Source: Portulaca oleracea (taxonomy: Eukaryota; Streptophyta; Magnoliopsida; Caryophyllales; Portulacaceae). From it: DNA of 64,000 nt. Each line of letters opens with the position of its first letter. Positions within the stretch are counted from its first letter, which is position 1. A program made the translations under genes and the position numbers. Shown piece after piece: positions 43,483-55,817 of the stretch. Location: positions 11,102,537-11,166,536 of the forward strand of contig CM055884.1 of assembly GCA_029582165.1 (NCBI GenBank), given 5' to 3'. The notes beneath the pieces are model-generated. The model saw only the letters and a program-made list of their open reading frames with translations. It ran no database searches and had not been told where the DNA came from.

Positions 43483-45095
43483 ACAAAACATTATTATACA
43501 ACATATCCGATGATGTTTAATCAAACAAACCACAGTGATCAAAGTCTTTTAGAAGTCCATCTTTTTCGGAACCACATTTTTGTTTTTGGTAACTTTCATG
43601 TGTCACCATGCCACCATAGAATTACCCTCTTTTTTCGTCTTTTCGAGTGTCTTAGGTTTAGCATAAGCTAGTAAGTTATGCTTGCCCTGCACAGATGTAG
43701 ATTGAAATCAGTCATTATGTAAAACTTCTTGTCCTTTAATTTAACTAAGTAAAACCTCAGCTTTCACCAAAGTTTGTGAAGTCTTTCTATGTGACTATGT
43801 CCATTTTGTTCCTTGTTGATTCTTTGATTCACGGATGCTGCAAAAAAAAGATCATAAGTAAGACACGTCTCATTCTCTTCCTTTGATTGAAGTTTATCCA
43901 CGTTTTCTTCCTTTGATTGAAGTTTATCCAACATTCAAAAAGCAGGAGCGAAGTGATACAAAGCCTCATTCTCTTCCTTCGATTGAAATTTATCCAGCAT
44001 TTAAAAAGCAGGAGCGAAGCGGTACAAAGCCTGATAGACATATTATTTAAAGTTGTGGTAATGTACGAGTTTTGTTCTATGGCCTGAAATAATGATGGGC
44101 AAGTTGGCATTGGATATGTTTTCCAACAGATTGTGTCCAACAATGGAGGGCTTATCCATGTGTTTTTGAGTGGATAATGAAAGAACGTTGCAGATGGAGT
44201 GGCAATGGTAGTGATACAAGTTTTTCTCACAAATTCACAATGGGCCAATGTCCTAAAATGAAGGGTTGCTTATCCTTATCTTTTCAAGGTGTGGGCATAC
44301 GTTGGGGTAAGTTTTGGACATTTAGGCCTATATGTCCTAATGACTATATTGTATCGGACCAAACACCGATTAGGTAGGTTCTTAAAATTTAAGAATTGAA
44401 TTTCGATTAAAACTTACCCTTAGCTTGAACTTAATCTGAAGTTTTTTTTCGGTTATTGAGAACCAAAAGGTTTAAAAGTTCACAGAAAACAGCAAAGCGC
44501 ATTCAAAACAACAAACAACCATTTCCATAAGACAAAGGTTATAACCAAAAAGCTAAGCATAAATAATACAGCATAATCTGAAGTTATTTTGAGCTTTTTG
44601 TGAGAACTTTTTGTGAGATCTTTTTGTAGAACTTATCAGCTGAACTTGAAGTTGAAAAGAATAGACCTAAATAAATTCGACAATCGAAATCGGAGTGAGG
44701 AAAAATCAAGGACCAAACAATTTTATTATACAGGATGACAAATATAAGAAAAAAAAAGTTTTACAAAACTGATGCACCCCATATTGAAGTACAATGGAAT
44801 TGACCCTCTCCTCTGTAGACAAAGAATTCCTATGAAATGAAAACTTCCTGTACACATTGCAGTAAAAATGCTAAATGATTGCTGGCTGTAGAACTACAGC
44901 TATCATGTTTTGAATCAAAACATTATACAACAAAATTACACATAATAATCAAGAGATTAATCAACCGAAAATCGTCTTTTTTTTCTTTGTGAGCCACATC
45001 GGCTTCAAATGCGAGTCAAATATTTATGCATTTGTTGTCCCTGAAGCCCAGAAGAACATCTATAGAATCGCCCCCCGGTCAGATTTACAACCAAA
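43483..45095. other. Intergenic region between convergent genes
   Basis: Holds the 3' ends of the PRPP synthetase (+) and 5-phosphatase (-) transcripts. A tandem repeat of about 85 bp occurs at 43868-44035 (CATTCTCTTCCTTYGATTGA ... GCAGGAGCGAAG), two full copies and a partial one. The short frames here (43829-44248 minus) follow those repeats and are not genes. No RNA gene seen. Confidence 0.5.
43868..44035. repeat. 85-bp tandem repeat
   Basis: TTCCTTTGATTGAAGTTTATCC occurs three times (near 43880, 43909 and 43976). AAAAAGCAGGAGCGAAG and TACAAAGCCT occur twice. Confidence 0.75.
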
Positions 45096-45427
45096 TCAAT
45101 AGCCTGCTTTACTTACACAGTTTTCAATCCTGAAAAACAATGCAGAAACAAACAGTAATTCTGTCAGTAATTTGTCATCGGAAAACTGTATGTTCAGTAT
45201 TATGCAAATGCAGTGTCAGTGTTTCTGAAACCCAGGTAGCAATGTGTACATCTGAAAATCGGTAATTTTTCATCTGAAAACTGTATGTTCAGTGTTATGC
45301 AAATGCACTGCCAGAGTTTCTGAAACCCGGGTAGCAATATGTACATCTGAAAATCAGTAATTTTTCATCAGAAAACTTTATGTTCAGTGTTATGCAAATG
45401 CACTGCCAGAGTTTCTGAAACCCGGGT

Positions 45428-45485
<58 letters not shown>

Positions 45486-48400
45486 GAAAATGGGTAAGTT
45501 TTCATCAGAAAACTGTATGTTCAGTAATATGCCAATGCACTGTCAGAGTTTCTGAAACCCGGGTGACAATATATATATCTGAAAACGAGTAATTTTTCAC
45601 AGAAAACTGTATGTTCAGTATTACGCAAATGCACTGTCAGAGTTTCTGAAACCCGGGTTGCAATAAGTATATGTGAAAAAGGGTACCTGTTGTTAACAGT
45701 GTTGAACCAGAAATCATCATTCTCATCAGGGAAAACCTCGGGATGTACCGCTGCAGTGTTGTAGTGAATTGTTCTCTGGAGCTTTCGGGTGTCCAAGACT
45801 TCGACATCGATGGAGAACAAGGAGCTGACAGGGCGATGATCTGACAATCGTATTTCTGATCTTCTGTAGAAATGCTGCTTTATGCCTTTTCCTGACCACA
45901 ATATCCGATCACACCTGCACAAAATTTGACGATTTAATGTTTGTTCTCTTTAGCTTATTTTGACTGAACTTATTCTGAAGTTACTACCGGGATATGTAAC
46001 CATGACCCGGGTACATGTGTCCAACATGGATACAAACCCATATGTCGGATTTGGCCCGTTTAAGCAAATCATGTATATTTTGGATCTATATGCAATTATG
46101 TGTGCATAATTTATTCATAACTAAACTTATTCTGAACTTACTGTCGGGCTGTGTAACCATGACCCAGTTACACGTGTCCAACGTGGATCCAAACCCATAC
46201 GTCGGATTTGGCCCGTTTCAACAAATCTTGTATATTTTGAATCTATAGACCCTGTGACAGCGGGACTCACAATTGAAGTTATCATTTTGGGCATTTTTAG
46301 TCTAAACTAAAGATTCAAATACACAATATACTTCGCACTTGAGATGATCTTGATAGAAAATTACCATGCTGGTGATCTTTTCTTCTCGCCTTCTTTTGGG
46401 TTTTCACCGACGTATCTGTCCGAGTTAAATTCATACTTGTAAGTCGGTGGGAACGTTATAGGTCCTTCCCTCCATCCATCAAACACATGCCCTCTTCGGA
46501 GTTCTTTGGTAAGCTGCAATTAGTTCAGGGACCCATTTCATTTACTTGATAAGATTAAAATTAGTTGAATCGACTAAATCATCATCAGAATTCACATGAC
46601 ATGTTCACTAATAGTGTTTCGATTGATAAGAGACATGAATTAATATCGAATCGGTCCAAAAATATCATTCATGACAAATAGCTCATAACTCAATGTTGGT
46701 GTAACATTCAAGGCACTTTGTTCCTATTTTGGGACCCTAGCTAAGGGTGGGTCAGGGTAGGTAAGATGTTCAATCTTAGTGTATGCCACATTTAAACACC
46801 TTGGCAAAGGGGATAATTCATCAATGTTTCTAGTGGAATCTGGCCGACCCCACATAAGCGGGACCCATACTGATAATTTTTACAGATTTACTGTATGATA
46901 AATGGTACTTCTAAAGGTACTTGACCGACTAACCTGATCACTGTTGATAAGCTCATTCCATTGTTTGTTGGCAACGAGCTTTCTTATCTCCGCGTCCATC
47001 ATATTGAGCCGGTAATTCAAATCTCCGAACCAGAATATCTGACTGTTCACAACAATCAATCGAAAAGCATAAATTATTACTAGTCATTCAACATACTAAG
47101 ATCTTTACTGAAAGCTCAAATCAAGAAAAACATGCTTACTCATGAGAGGGAATCGTGCGAGGGTGATTGTCTTCAATGATGGATGAGAACCTCGTACGCC
47201 TTAGGATTTCGTACACGTTCGCGTTGCGCTTGTGTTGGTCTCCATAGTTGTGGCCCGACGTGAGATGGGAGCAAACAAAGCACTGACGAGACTGGTAAAG
47301 GGACATGCTCACCGATATAGATCCCTACAAAGAATTAATCAACCCATGTCGTAAATAACTGTCACTTTTGACTTTTCACAGTCCTCAAGACAACAATACT
47401 TTTTTGCATACAGTTAAAGTTTTCAAAATTTAACTGACTGCGCGTAATTCACAAAGACAGGTAGTTTGAGAAGATACCTTATTTCCCATGTAACCCATGA
47501 GCCCAACACCAACAGGAGAGACCTTCAAGTTGGTAATATGCCTCCTCAACTTCTTCCTAACCCAAACAGATATGTAAATTCCCACCATCTGTTTACTCAC
47601 AATCCTCACATATCTAGGACTCTTTTTACTACCATTTTTCCCACACGAATTCGCCGATAAATGATCCCTTGACAAAGACTCATCCTCGTCCGCAGAGAGC
47701 TCATCCGAAGCATCCGAGGCCGAGTCATCAGGAGAATACTGGTATTCTCCTGATCCAAGGATGAACTTCCCGAAGCTCGAGTGCAACCTCTTCAACCCAT
47801 CACCATTCTGTGCAAAGTTGGGATCGAACGACATCGGGTTCTCCATCCAGGAGAACCCGATGCCGGGCCCGGATCGGGCCGGATTCGGCCCGATCCTGGC
47901 CCGCCGGGCTGAAGGCCACTCGATCCTGCTGTCGCTGTCGATCCCATACTTGGTCTTGACCAGGGACTTGTTTTCCTCCCTGTTTTTTGCCTGTTTCGAG
48001 TTGTTTCTTTTGTGCTTCTTTTCGCCGGGCCATACTGAAGGAAAATCGGCCTCGATCGCAAGGGCGTCGAGGGTGGATGGTGATCTTAGGATAGGGGAAG
48101 GAGGGGCACTGAGGCTCTTGTAGTTGTAGTTTATGGATTCGGGTTCCGAGGTTTTGTTGAGAGTTTTGCGGATCAGGGCCTCCCATTTTGGGATTGGGGT
48201 GTTGTCCTCTGCTCCTAGGACATTTCCTGCACTCAGTGGGACTACCTCCTGAAAACTGCATGCACCACAAAAACCAAAAAAAAAAAGACTCATAAGTTTA
48301 CATGGTTTTAGCTATGATAACGAACTTAACAAGGACATAAAATTACGGCTCAATCGGGACCAGTCTCTCTTGAATCTTTCAGTTCAGATCCTCCGAAACA

Positions 48401-50006
48401 AACCCCATTTTGATGCGGGAATGTTGAGGATATTTGGGTTTGGAACAAAGAATTATGGGTCAATCGAGACCGGTCTCTCTTAATTTTTCAATAAGGGATT
48501 AAGACGGATAAATCATATCCTCCAAAACAAACCCTACTTTGGAGCCGGACATTTATGGGTACTGGGATTTGGGTTTGAAAGGAGGACATAGATTCCGGGT
48601 CCATTGGAACCAGTCTCTCTGAATCTTTCAATTTTTAGGGGTAAGACCGATACATCAGACCCTCCAACCCCGTCTTTGCAAGTGGACCTTGACATAAATA
48701 ACACTTGACAAGAAAGAAGTCCCATTTTCAGCATATTCTGACATTACCTGAACTGTAATAAGCTTTGTTTTTTTGCATGGGATTATCTAAAGAAAGACAA
48801 GGATAGAAATCGATTCGAGTCGTACCCGAGAATATAGATATCAGCTGGTTCTTTCATGCCAAGCCAGTCGTCGATTTCGAGATCATCTGAGGGAGATCTT
48901 CCAGCAACATTCCAAGTTCCTATGGTCACTCTGCAGTGCAAACAAGTACACAGTATGTCAGAAAAACTGAGCAAATTGGCAGGCAAAAAACATGCCTATA
49001 ACAATGAAATAATACAGCAAACTTACGAGCTAACCTCACTTCCTTCTTGTTTATGTATTGACACCGGGGCGTCTCAGAAATCCCTCTCCTGTGTTTTGAC
49101 TGCTTCGCCTCGGACGATTTTCCTGGAAAGAAAAACCCAATTCGGCAGATTTTCGTCAGATAAGAAGAAGACTGTTTACATCTGAATCTCCTTAGAGAAG
49201 ATTAGAGCGGATTTATTACCTCCTGAAGAGGTTTGATTCGCACTAACGGCTTTGTTAAGCTGAGTTCTTCTGGGGTGTCCTCCTTCAGAAGAAGGGTTGT
49301 TCTTAAACCTGGATTCAACTGCTGGGGAAGTTCCAAAAACACAAACCGTCTTAGCATGGGAGTGCATGAAGAGACTGATTCAGACCGACTTAGAACAAGA
49401 ATTACCAAAACTTACCATCATCCTCACTCTCAGTCTCGGTATCGAAATCATCCTCACTGAACTCATTCTCCTTGGGTGTGATATTCAACCATTTCTTCAT
49501 CACAAGAGAGGGCCAAAATGCCTGCAACAAAAACCCGTCAAAAACAAACCTCAATATAGCCCCGCTAACGCAAAATATGCACCAAGAGGCAGATTCCGGC
49601 AAACCCAAAAACTCCCTTTTGAAAACCGAAAACAAAACCAACTTGAAAACCATTTGAATAACTTTCAACCATGAAAACAACAAACCACCATTTTCAATAA
49701 CTTTCAGCAGGAGTGCACCTAAAGGCAGATTCCAACGAACCCAAAAAAAAAACCCTTTTGAAAACCGAAAACAAAACCAACTCCAAAACCATTCCACTGT
49801 TTTTTCAACCATGAAAACAATAAACCACCATTTTCAATAACTTTCAGCAAGAGTGCATGAAGAGGCAGACTCCAACGAACCGAGAAAGAAACCCCTTTTG
49901 AAAACTGAAAACAAAACCAACCCAAAAACCATTTGAATAACTTTCAACCATGAAAACAAGCATAGAAAGAGCATACCTCGGATCGTCTTCCTTTTCTAGC
50001 CCTCAT
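45096..50006 (-). CDS. Type I inositol-polyphosphate 5-phosphatase
   Basis: Removes the 5-phosphate from inositol phosphates such as Ins(1,4,5)P3, ending phosphoinositide signals. Model exons in reading order: 49977-50006, 49416-49521, 49220-49321, 49035-49122, 48826-48930, 47478-48255, 47140-47324, 46934-47042, 46365-46513, 45687-45914, 45096-45129; 1,914 nt, 637 residues. All introns are GT-AG. Start: MRARKGRRSEAFWPSLVMKKWLN. Family landmarks: VTIGTWNVAGR (110-120), ADIYILGFQEVVPLSAGNVLG (from about 137), SGHNYGDQHKRNANVYE, motif I WFGDLNYRLN (469-478), motif II RSPAWCDRIL (547-556), LSDHRPV (574-580). Exon 6 (residues 145-403) carries the long low-complexity insert of plant type I enzymes before KKSPRYVRIVSKQMVGIYISVWVRK. 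The last exon is uncertain: without the final splice the frame reads on to 45521. Four introns carry tandem repeats. The gene symbol is left blank because paralogues cannot be separated. Confidence 0.9.
45165..45680. repeat. Minisatellite in phosphatase intron 10
   Basis: Five units of about 92-95 bp share GAAAACTGTATGTTCAGT, TATGCAAATGCACTG and GAGTTTCTGAAACCCGGGT (anchors near 45183, 45278, 45370, 45508 and 45602). One unit is enlarged by a (TA)n run. The repeats begin inside the reading frame that follows exon 10 if intron 10 is not spliced. Confidence 0.9.
45429..45482. repeat. (TA)n microsatellite inside the minisatellite
   Basis: About 27 TA units where the neighbouring units have only ATATATAT or AATATGTA. 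Confidence 0.95.
45966..46250. repeat. 157-bp tandem duplication in phosphatase intron 9
   Basis: AACTTATTCTGAASTTACT, TGTAACCATGACCC, GTCCAACRTGGAT, AAACCCATAYGTCGGATTTG and TTGTATATTTTGRATCTAT occur in two successive copies (start near 45967 and 46124). Confidence 0.85.
48345..48700. repeat. Tandem repeat in phosphatase intron 5
   Basis: Three diverged units marked by GACCRGTCTCTCTT, GAATCTTTCART and CCTCCRAAACAAACCC (anchors at 48358, 48468 and 48608, so 110 and 140 bp apart). Confidence 0.75.
49565..49970. repeat. 140-bp minisatellite in phosphatase intron 1
   Basis: Three units of about 140 bp share CCCTTTTGAAAACCGAAAAC, CTTTCAACCATGAAAACAA, CCACCATTTTCAATAACTTT and AGGCAGAYTCCAACGAACC (anchors at 49614, 49753 and 49893). 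Confidence 0.85.
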
Positions 50007-50345
50007 CTTTGCTTCTTCTTAATCAACACCAACCAACAAATACTTTGGTGGGTATTTGTGATTTATCAAACCCCCTAAGATCGAATCGAATCGAACCTGA
50101 TATAAGAAAAAAATGAGGATGTTAAGGGGTGGGTTTTATTAGCTACTCACTTCGAGGAAGATACACACTAGAAAGTAACAACCATATAAGACACATAAAA
50201 AAGCATTGGTATATATGATCAAGTGAGTGCATAACAGAAGCTTCACAGCTCCAACTTGCATAAAAACAACCCCAAAAAATGGTCCTACTTCCTCCCACTT
50301 CTTCTGTGCAATAAGCAGGAGAAAAATTTGCATATATAAGGAGGA
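50007..50345 (-). promoter_or_regulatory. 5' leader and possible core promoter of the phosphatase gene
   Basis: The minus strand has CTTATATATGC at 50330-50340, a TATA-like element about 330 bp before the ATG at 50006, in an otherwise leader-like sequence. A TTATATCAG|GTTCG acceptor-like site near 50100 would allow a leader intron. Transcription start is not known. Confidence 0.35.
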
Positions 50346-50654
50346 TAATTAGTGTTAAAAAAATAGGAGGATTAGTATGTTAAGAAAGTATTTGGGTCAT
50401 TTTCAGTGAAGTAAAAGTTTTGAATAGTACTAAAATCAGAAGGGATGCAATAGCAACAATTGCTATCAACTATTTGGTGGTGGGTTCATTGGCTGGGACA
50501 AATCTTTGTCATCAATAGTGTTGGGAATAAAATTTATGCAAACTACCCAAAAAAAAAAAGTAATCCACACCACACTAGTATGGAACTTGAATAATTAATA
50601 TAAAATTCAAATTTAATAGTAATACCCCAAGGTAGGGTCGGAGCGGGATATGAT

Positions 50655-51050
50655 TTACATAGCAGTCTGTTCGACCGTTGAATTAAAATTTTTTTGAAAA
50701 GACTGAATCTGATTGACTCGAGATTTTAAAACCCCTCCACCGAACAATAAGTACATAATTCAAAGAGACTGAATCCGACTGATCCAAAATGTCAAAAATA
50801 TACATTGGTGATCCCGAATTCAAATCCAAAACCCTAAAAGTCCCGTGACAAAAAAAGGGTGGGGTTTGGTGTACAAGTCTGACCCTTGAATTGAAAAATT
50901 CAAAAGAGATTGAAAACAAGTGACCCAAAATTCAAATTGAAAACTCCTAAAGTCCCCTGACAAAATAAGATATGTGGTTTGATATAGCAGTATGACCCTT
51001 GAATCAAAGAAATTGAATCCGATTGATCCGATATTTTTAAAGTCATCCAC
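50655..51050. repeat. Diverged 125-130-bp tandem repeat
   Basis: Successive blocks share GACCSTTGAATTRAAA, GACTGAATCYGAYTGA and AAAGTCCCSTGACAAAA. The small minus-strand frames here (50683-51094) encode similar peptides in different frames, as expected of a repeat rather than a gene. Confidence 0.65.
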
Positions 51051-51645
51051 CACCAACTAGAAATGAGGAGACAATACTGAAATCCAACTAACAAATTACC
51101 TAGAAAAAAAAATTAGTGATGACTACTACAAACTAAAAAGTAAAAGAATTGGCAACCAGACATTTAAATATCCAAAAGGGAGCCCACAAAACACTGTTAA
51201 ATGGCAAATAAGATCAAAACCCAGGTGAGATTGGCAATTCCAAACCACAAATCAACATTTTGTTTCATCAAAAAAATGCTGATTTTATTTAACCCAATGC
51301 TCACAAAACAACAAGAAAATGAATAATTTAAGAATTGACAAAGACTACATACCATATCAAAGCCAAACCTTGCAATGACCCACCAAGCAATTGGAGCCCC
51401 CCATTACTGTTTAAGTACCCAACCATAATACTCTCACAATATAAAGAAGAAAAAAAGGAAACAATTATTGAATTAACTAATTAATTAATTAAATAATCAA
51501 AGGTAAAGATGGGAAATTAAAGAATCAAAATGATTTGATAATTAGAGTGGGATTTGCCCACCAACTCCAGGTTGTACAACTATTGGATGGGCGGTAGATA
51601 ATTAAAATCTGAGCATCAAATCAACTTTTTTAGGTTTTTTTTGGT

Positions 51646-51872
51646 AAGTCATATATTAGAATTGTCTCATCTTATATTTATCGTGAAACATATAATTTTA
51701 AAGTGACTTTTTATCAACTTAGAGGGGACTAATGGGATGACTCTGATAAAAGATGTCGCTCGATAAATTATTTTAATATCAATTATGAATCATAGTAAAA
51801 TATTCAAAAAAATCACCCTATAAAGAGTCTGTCTCGCGATAAATTTAAGTTGGACGGTCTTGTACTAGAATT
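51646..51872. mobile_element. MITE with TAAGAC ends, copy 3
   Basis: Left AGTCATATATTAGAATTGTCTC, right GACGGTCTTGTACTAGAA, with TTATATTTATCGTGAAACATATAATTTT inside. More worn than the copies at 35238 and 36161. Confidence 0.55.
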
Positions 51873-54854
51873 TTTTTTTTTAAGCATCAAAATAAAAAAA
51901 ACTCCCCCAAGATTTTAGGGTCAAATAATTTAAAAGGGAAATAATGATTAAAAATTAAATTAAACCTTGAGAAAAAGAGTGTTAGATCAGAGTGTGGGGC
52001 AAATTAAAGGCAAAGGGCACCATTTGTGGAGGATGAAAAAGACCAAGATCAGCCATGCAAATAAAGTAAAGAAAAGTAATCAAATTTGGGTTGTTTATAG
52101 TAAGAAATTATATACATTTCTTTTTTGATGGGTTATTTATTTACAGCATGCAGCTTTTTTAGGGGTTTTTTTTCTTTTTTATTTTTGCAGGGAAAAGGAG
52201 GACAATGTGAGGAGAATAATGTGTGTACCTTTAGTGTACCTGGAAAGGAGAGAGAAAAAGATTTGGCTTTTCACAAAAATCATTCATTCATTCATTCAGA
52301 AGATATAAAAGGAATAATTTGGTTGGATTTTGAGGTTCAGAAGCTCTGCACAGTTAATATGCTGTTTGTCTACAGTTAGCTATAGTTAGGTCTCTTCAAT
52401 TTCATTTCAATGGCCTATAATATATGCTACTATTTTGAAGATTCTAATGATTTTGGTCCAATAAAAAGAAAATGATTTTAATGATTTTGTTAATCATGTC
52501 CTTTGGTAGGCTCCCTTGTGCACGAATACTTGATGGTAGCACTGTCAAAATATTATATGATTCGGCTGAATGTTTAAATTTGTCTGATTCAAAAAAAAAA
52601 ATTAGGCATAAACTTATAGGTTATTCATTCAAATTTAGCATTGATTGATTTGGCAGAAAATTTAGGCACAGTATCTCTTATACTTCTATTGTTCGGATCC
52701 AGTTTCAGCTTAAATGTGTGATTTTTCGAATTGTCTGACTAGAAAAAGCCTAATAATAGTTGTCAAATGTTTCATATGAATTTTAAGATGAGCGAAATGA
52801 TTGATTCAAACTTCATCTGTACACGAATTTATGACAGTGCTACTTATAAGTGTAAGACAGTTCAAATTAACGCTGGAAAAGAATTTGATATGAAGCGAAT
52901 GCCCAAATTTATGGAGTAAAGTTATGAGAATGTGATCAAAACTGAACTGAACTGAATACAATTTAATATGTAGAATGATTATTTTAATTAGAAACTTTAA
53001 ATTTTGTAGGTTTTAAGTTGAATGTTATATCTAATCATTTAAATTTGACCGAATTCGAATCAAACGTGGAATTCCGGCAAACCAACTTGAATTTCAAATT
53101 GGAATAAAATTTGTGACTAGCTAAAACCTTTTTTTTGGATATATTTCTTAATTGGGTTGGATATTGTTTAATATTTATGAGATGTGGATATATATACTTG
53201 CAACATATATAAATAATTTAATATGATTTATAGAAGGAATATAAGGTAATTGTGTCTGAAATCGGACATATATAGATGATGATATGATTTATTATTTTAA
53301 GAGTTTTAATCATGAGTACATTATTAATTGACAAATATGTAGTTGGTAGAGTGATATCTAACAAAATTCGTAAAATATTAGAATAGAATAAATAACTATA
53401 CTGTCTGTATCTAAATCATGTATATCATGCACCATATGCATGCATAATTACATATTCTCTTTTCATTTGTCTAAAAAAAATGATTTATTTTAAATTGGTC
53501 TAATTTTGAAATTTTCTTTTTAAATTTATTGAGTATTTTTTTCTTTTTTTTATGTGATTTTGGCAGCATAAGGATATATATAGAGTAAAACTCTAAGCCA
53601 AAATGCATTTTTTTAATTTATCTAAGAAGTGTTTTTAGATTTCATATGCACATAAACAAAACATTTTGATGTATTTTAAGAAAAAACTGAAATATATGGA
53701 ATTAATAAAAAGTTAATAATAAATGGATTGTTTTCTTTTACCCCAAATCCTCAATAATGTGATTAGTGTAGCTAGAACATATTATGAATCAAAGCTGATA
53801 TGAGTTTTGAAGCGAAACACTTCTTAATTGTCTTGTCTTGGTATAAAATCCATATATTTAGATATTAAATTAAAAAACTATGATATGATTAACTTCTATA
53901 AATATAATACAACATATAAATTTTATAAAATTAAAATTTTATCCATAATTTTTAAAAATTTACAAAAAAATACCTAAAATATATCTATAAGATGAGGTTC
54001 ATTTGATTAGGGTGTCATTTTTATTGTTGATGTGTACATAGCCATTACATTCCAGGTTTTTATAATTGATAATTAATGGTATCTATAAAAAAAAAATGGT
54101 GTAAAAATTTATAATAAGTGCTAATTTCTTCAAAAGTAAGACCCATAAACCGTGTCTTCTCCCCAAAACTCTATCATTGTCTTGAATGAATCACCTTCAT
54201 TATTTTTAAAGGAGTGTAGTTAATCAAGTTAATCTTTGAATTACTTATATAGCTTATAACATATTCTTTTCAAATTATCTATATATTTATATGTTCATCT
54301 GATTACTAATAACAACAAATATTACACAAAGCTCATTGTAATTGTTGGATTTTACCAAATTATTGTTAAGAAAATATAACTATGTATTTTCATTTATTAC
54401 CAAGTATTTCCAAAAGTGTTAAGAATTGGCATATGGTGTTCAATTGAACTAGCTAGGGTTTTGTGGAATTAGACTGTCACTATTAAATATTTAATATAAA
54501 TATTAAAAGTTTTAAAAAAAACAAAGGCCCAAAATGTCCATATCTAATAAATGCTAATGTTACAATGTAGATGAGTTTGTAACCAATAATTTCAATGAAC
54601 ATATTTCATTAATTTTTTGTGTTACTAAACCATCCAACCAAATGTTTTCCTATCTCATTTAATTTTTGTATGCTAGACTATCCAACCAAAGGTTTACAAA
54701 TAATCATCTAATTGTTCATCTTATGTCAATCGTCGATGGTTACCTGATAAAATACATGTTACTGTATCGTCGCTACCATATAATATGATTAGTATGTATC
54801 AACATTGCAAAGTCATATTCATATTGTCTGCAGTTACAAGGACGTATATACATA

Positions 54855-55195
54855 TATTGAACAATTTGAATCACATAATCCTGTATCATAATTGATATGG
54901 TTAAAATATCAATCAATTTTAATTTCACATCACATATCCACACACGTGTGTATGTAAAAAAAAAAATGTCTGCCCTTTCTTGTTCATTGATCAATTATAT
55001 GAAAGTTCTATTTTAATCAACATTGAACAAATTTCAGTCATATAATGCTTCATATCAAAATTGATATATTTATACTATCAACTATTACAATTACACATCA
55101 CATATCGAATCATGTGTATATGTAATAATTTGCCCCTCTCCTTTCTAAATCATCAATCAAATAAAGAAGAAGCAAGTTCTACTAATCAAATTAAA
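54855..55195. repeat. Tandem duplication of about 165 bp
   Basis: The order TTGAACAA(A)TTTGAATCA / TTGAACAAATTTCAGTCA, TATCATAATTGATAT, CACATCACATATC, GTGTGTATGTAA / GTGTATATGTAA, GATCAATTAT / CATCAATCAAA is repeated, with start points near 54857 and 55023. Confidence 0.65.
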
Positions 55196-55817
55196 ATCAA
55201 ATGAAGCCAAAAATCAACAATAATATATGGTTATTTAGGATGTACAATGCATGGGTAAATCATCGAGAAGCAAATTATGCAGCAAATTGGTCATAATAAG
55301 GGTCATAATTTTTCTTATTTAACCTTGTGGAACTGTAGCCCTTCCTTTTCTCTTTCCTCTATTTTATTTACATATCATATTTCTATTAGAAATCTGGGAT
55401 TGCTCAAGGCTTTGAGGCGTGAATGGAATCACTATGTTTAAGACCCTAATGCAAAATCGTGGCTTCAGGATACAACAAAGCTTCCTGGATCAATTCTTAT
55501 ATAGCAATCAATTCCCTGTTTGGAGTGGATAGGGTTGTGGATAGATTCAAACTGTTAGACAATTGAATCTGATCTCAACTATCCCAAAGTGCCAAAAGGA
55601 TAAAAATAAAGGAAAAAATATAACAGATAATAAATGTTCTGCTTCTGCGCCTAATAAGTGCCAACTGCCAAGTGTGCATAAAAAGCGCCTTACAGCCCAT
55701 GCCGCGCGCGCATGTGCGTGTGTGGTAATGCAAGCACATGTGAGCCCACAACATAGTTTATTTATTTGTAAGTCCATATAACTCTTTAACTTGTAAAGAG
55801 CTATAGCCTATAAGGTA

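Larger units (their letters stand above)
50346..55815. other. Gene-free AT-rich region
   Basis: Upstream of the phosphatase gene. 50655-51050 has three to four diverged units of about 125-130 bp (words TTGAATYRAAR...GATTGAATCCGATTGAYYC and GTCCCSTGACAAAA). 52125-52379 is an 84-codon frame without recognisable features. 54855-55195 is a tandem duplication. The remainder (52400-54850) is more than 70 per cent AT by eye and holds nothing I can name. Confidence 0.45.

Noticed and set aside
43829..44248. 139-codon minus frame between the two convergent genes
   Set aside because: The second half is a translated tandem repeat (LCITSLLLFECWINFNQRKK units); no family match.
47761..48270. Plus-strand and alternate minus frames of 120-156 codons
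   Set aside because: Shadows of phosphatase exon 6, whose frame carries the family motifs.
49402..49925. 136- and 68-codon minus frames near the phosphatase start
   Set aside because: The frames cross exon 2 into intron 1 minisatellite units; the splice model with exon 1 at 49977-50006 explains the real coding part.
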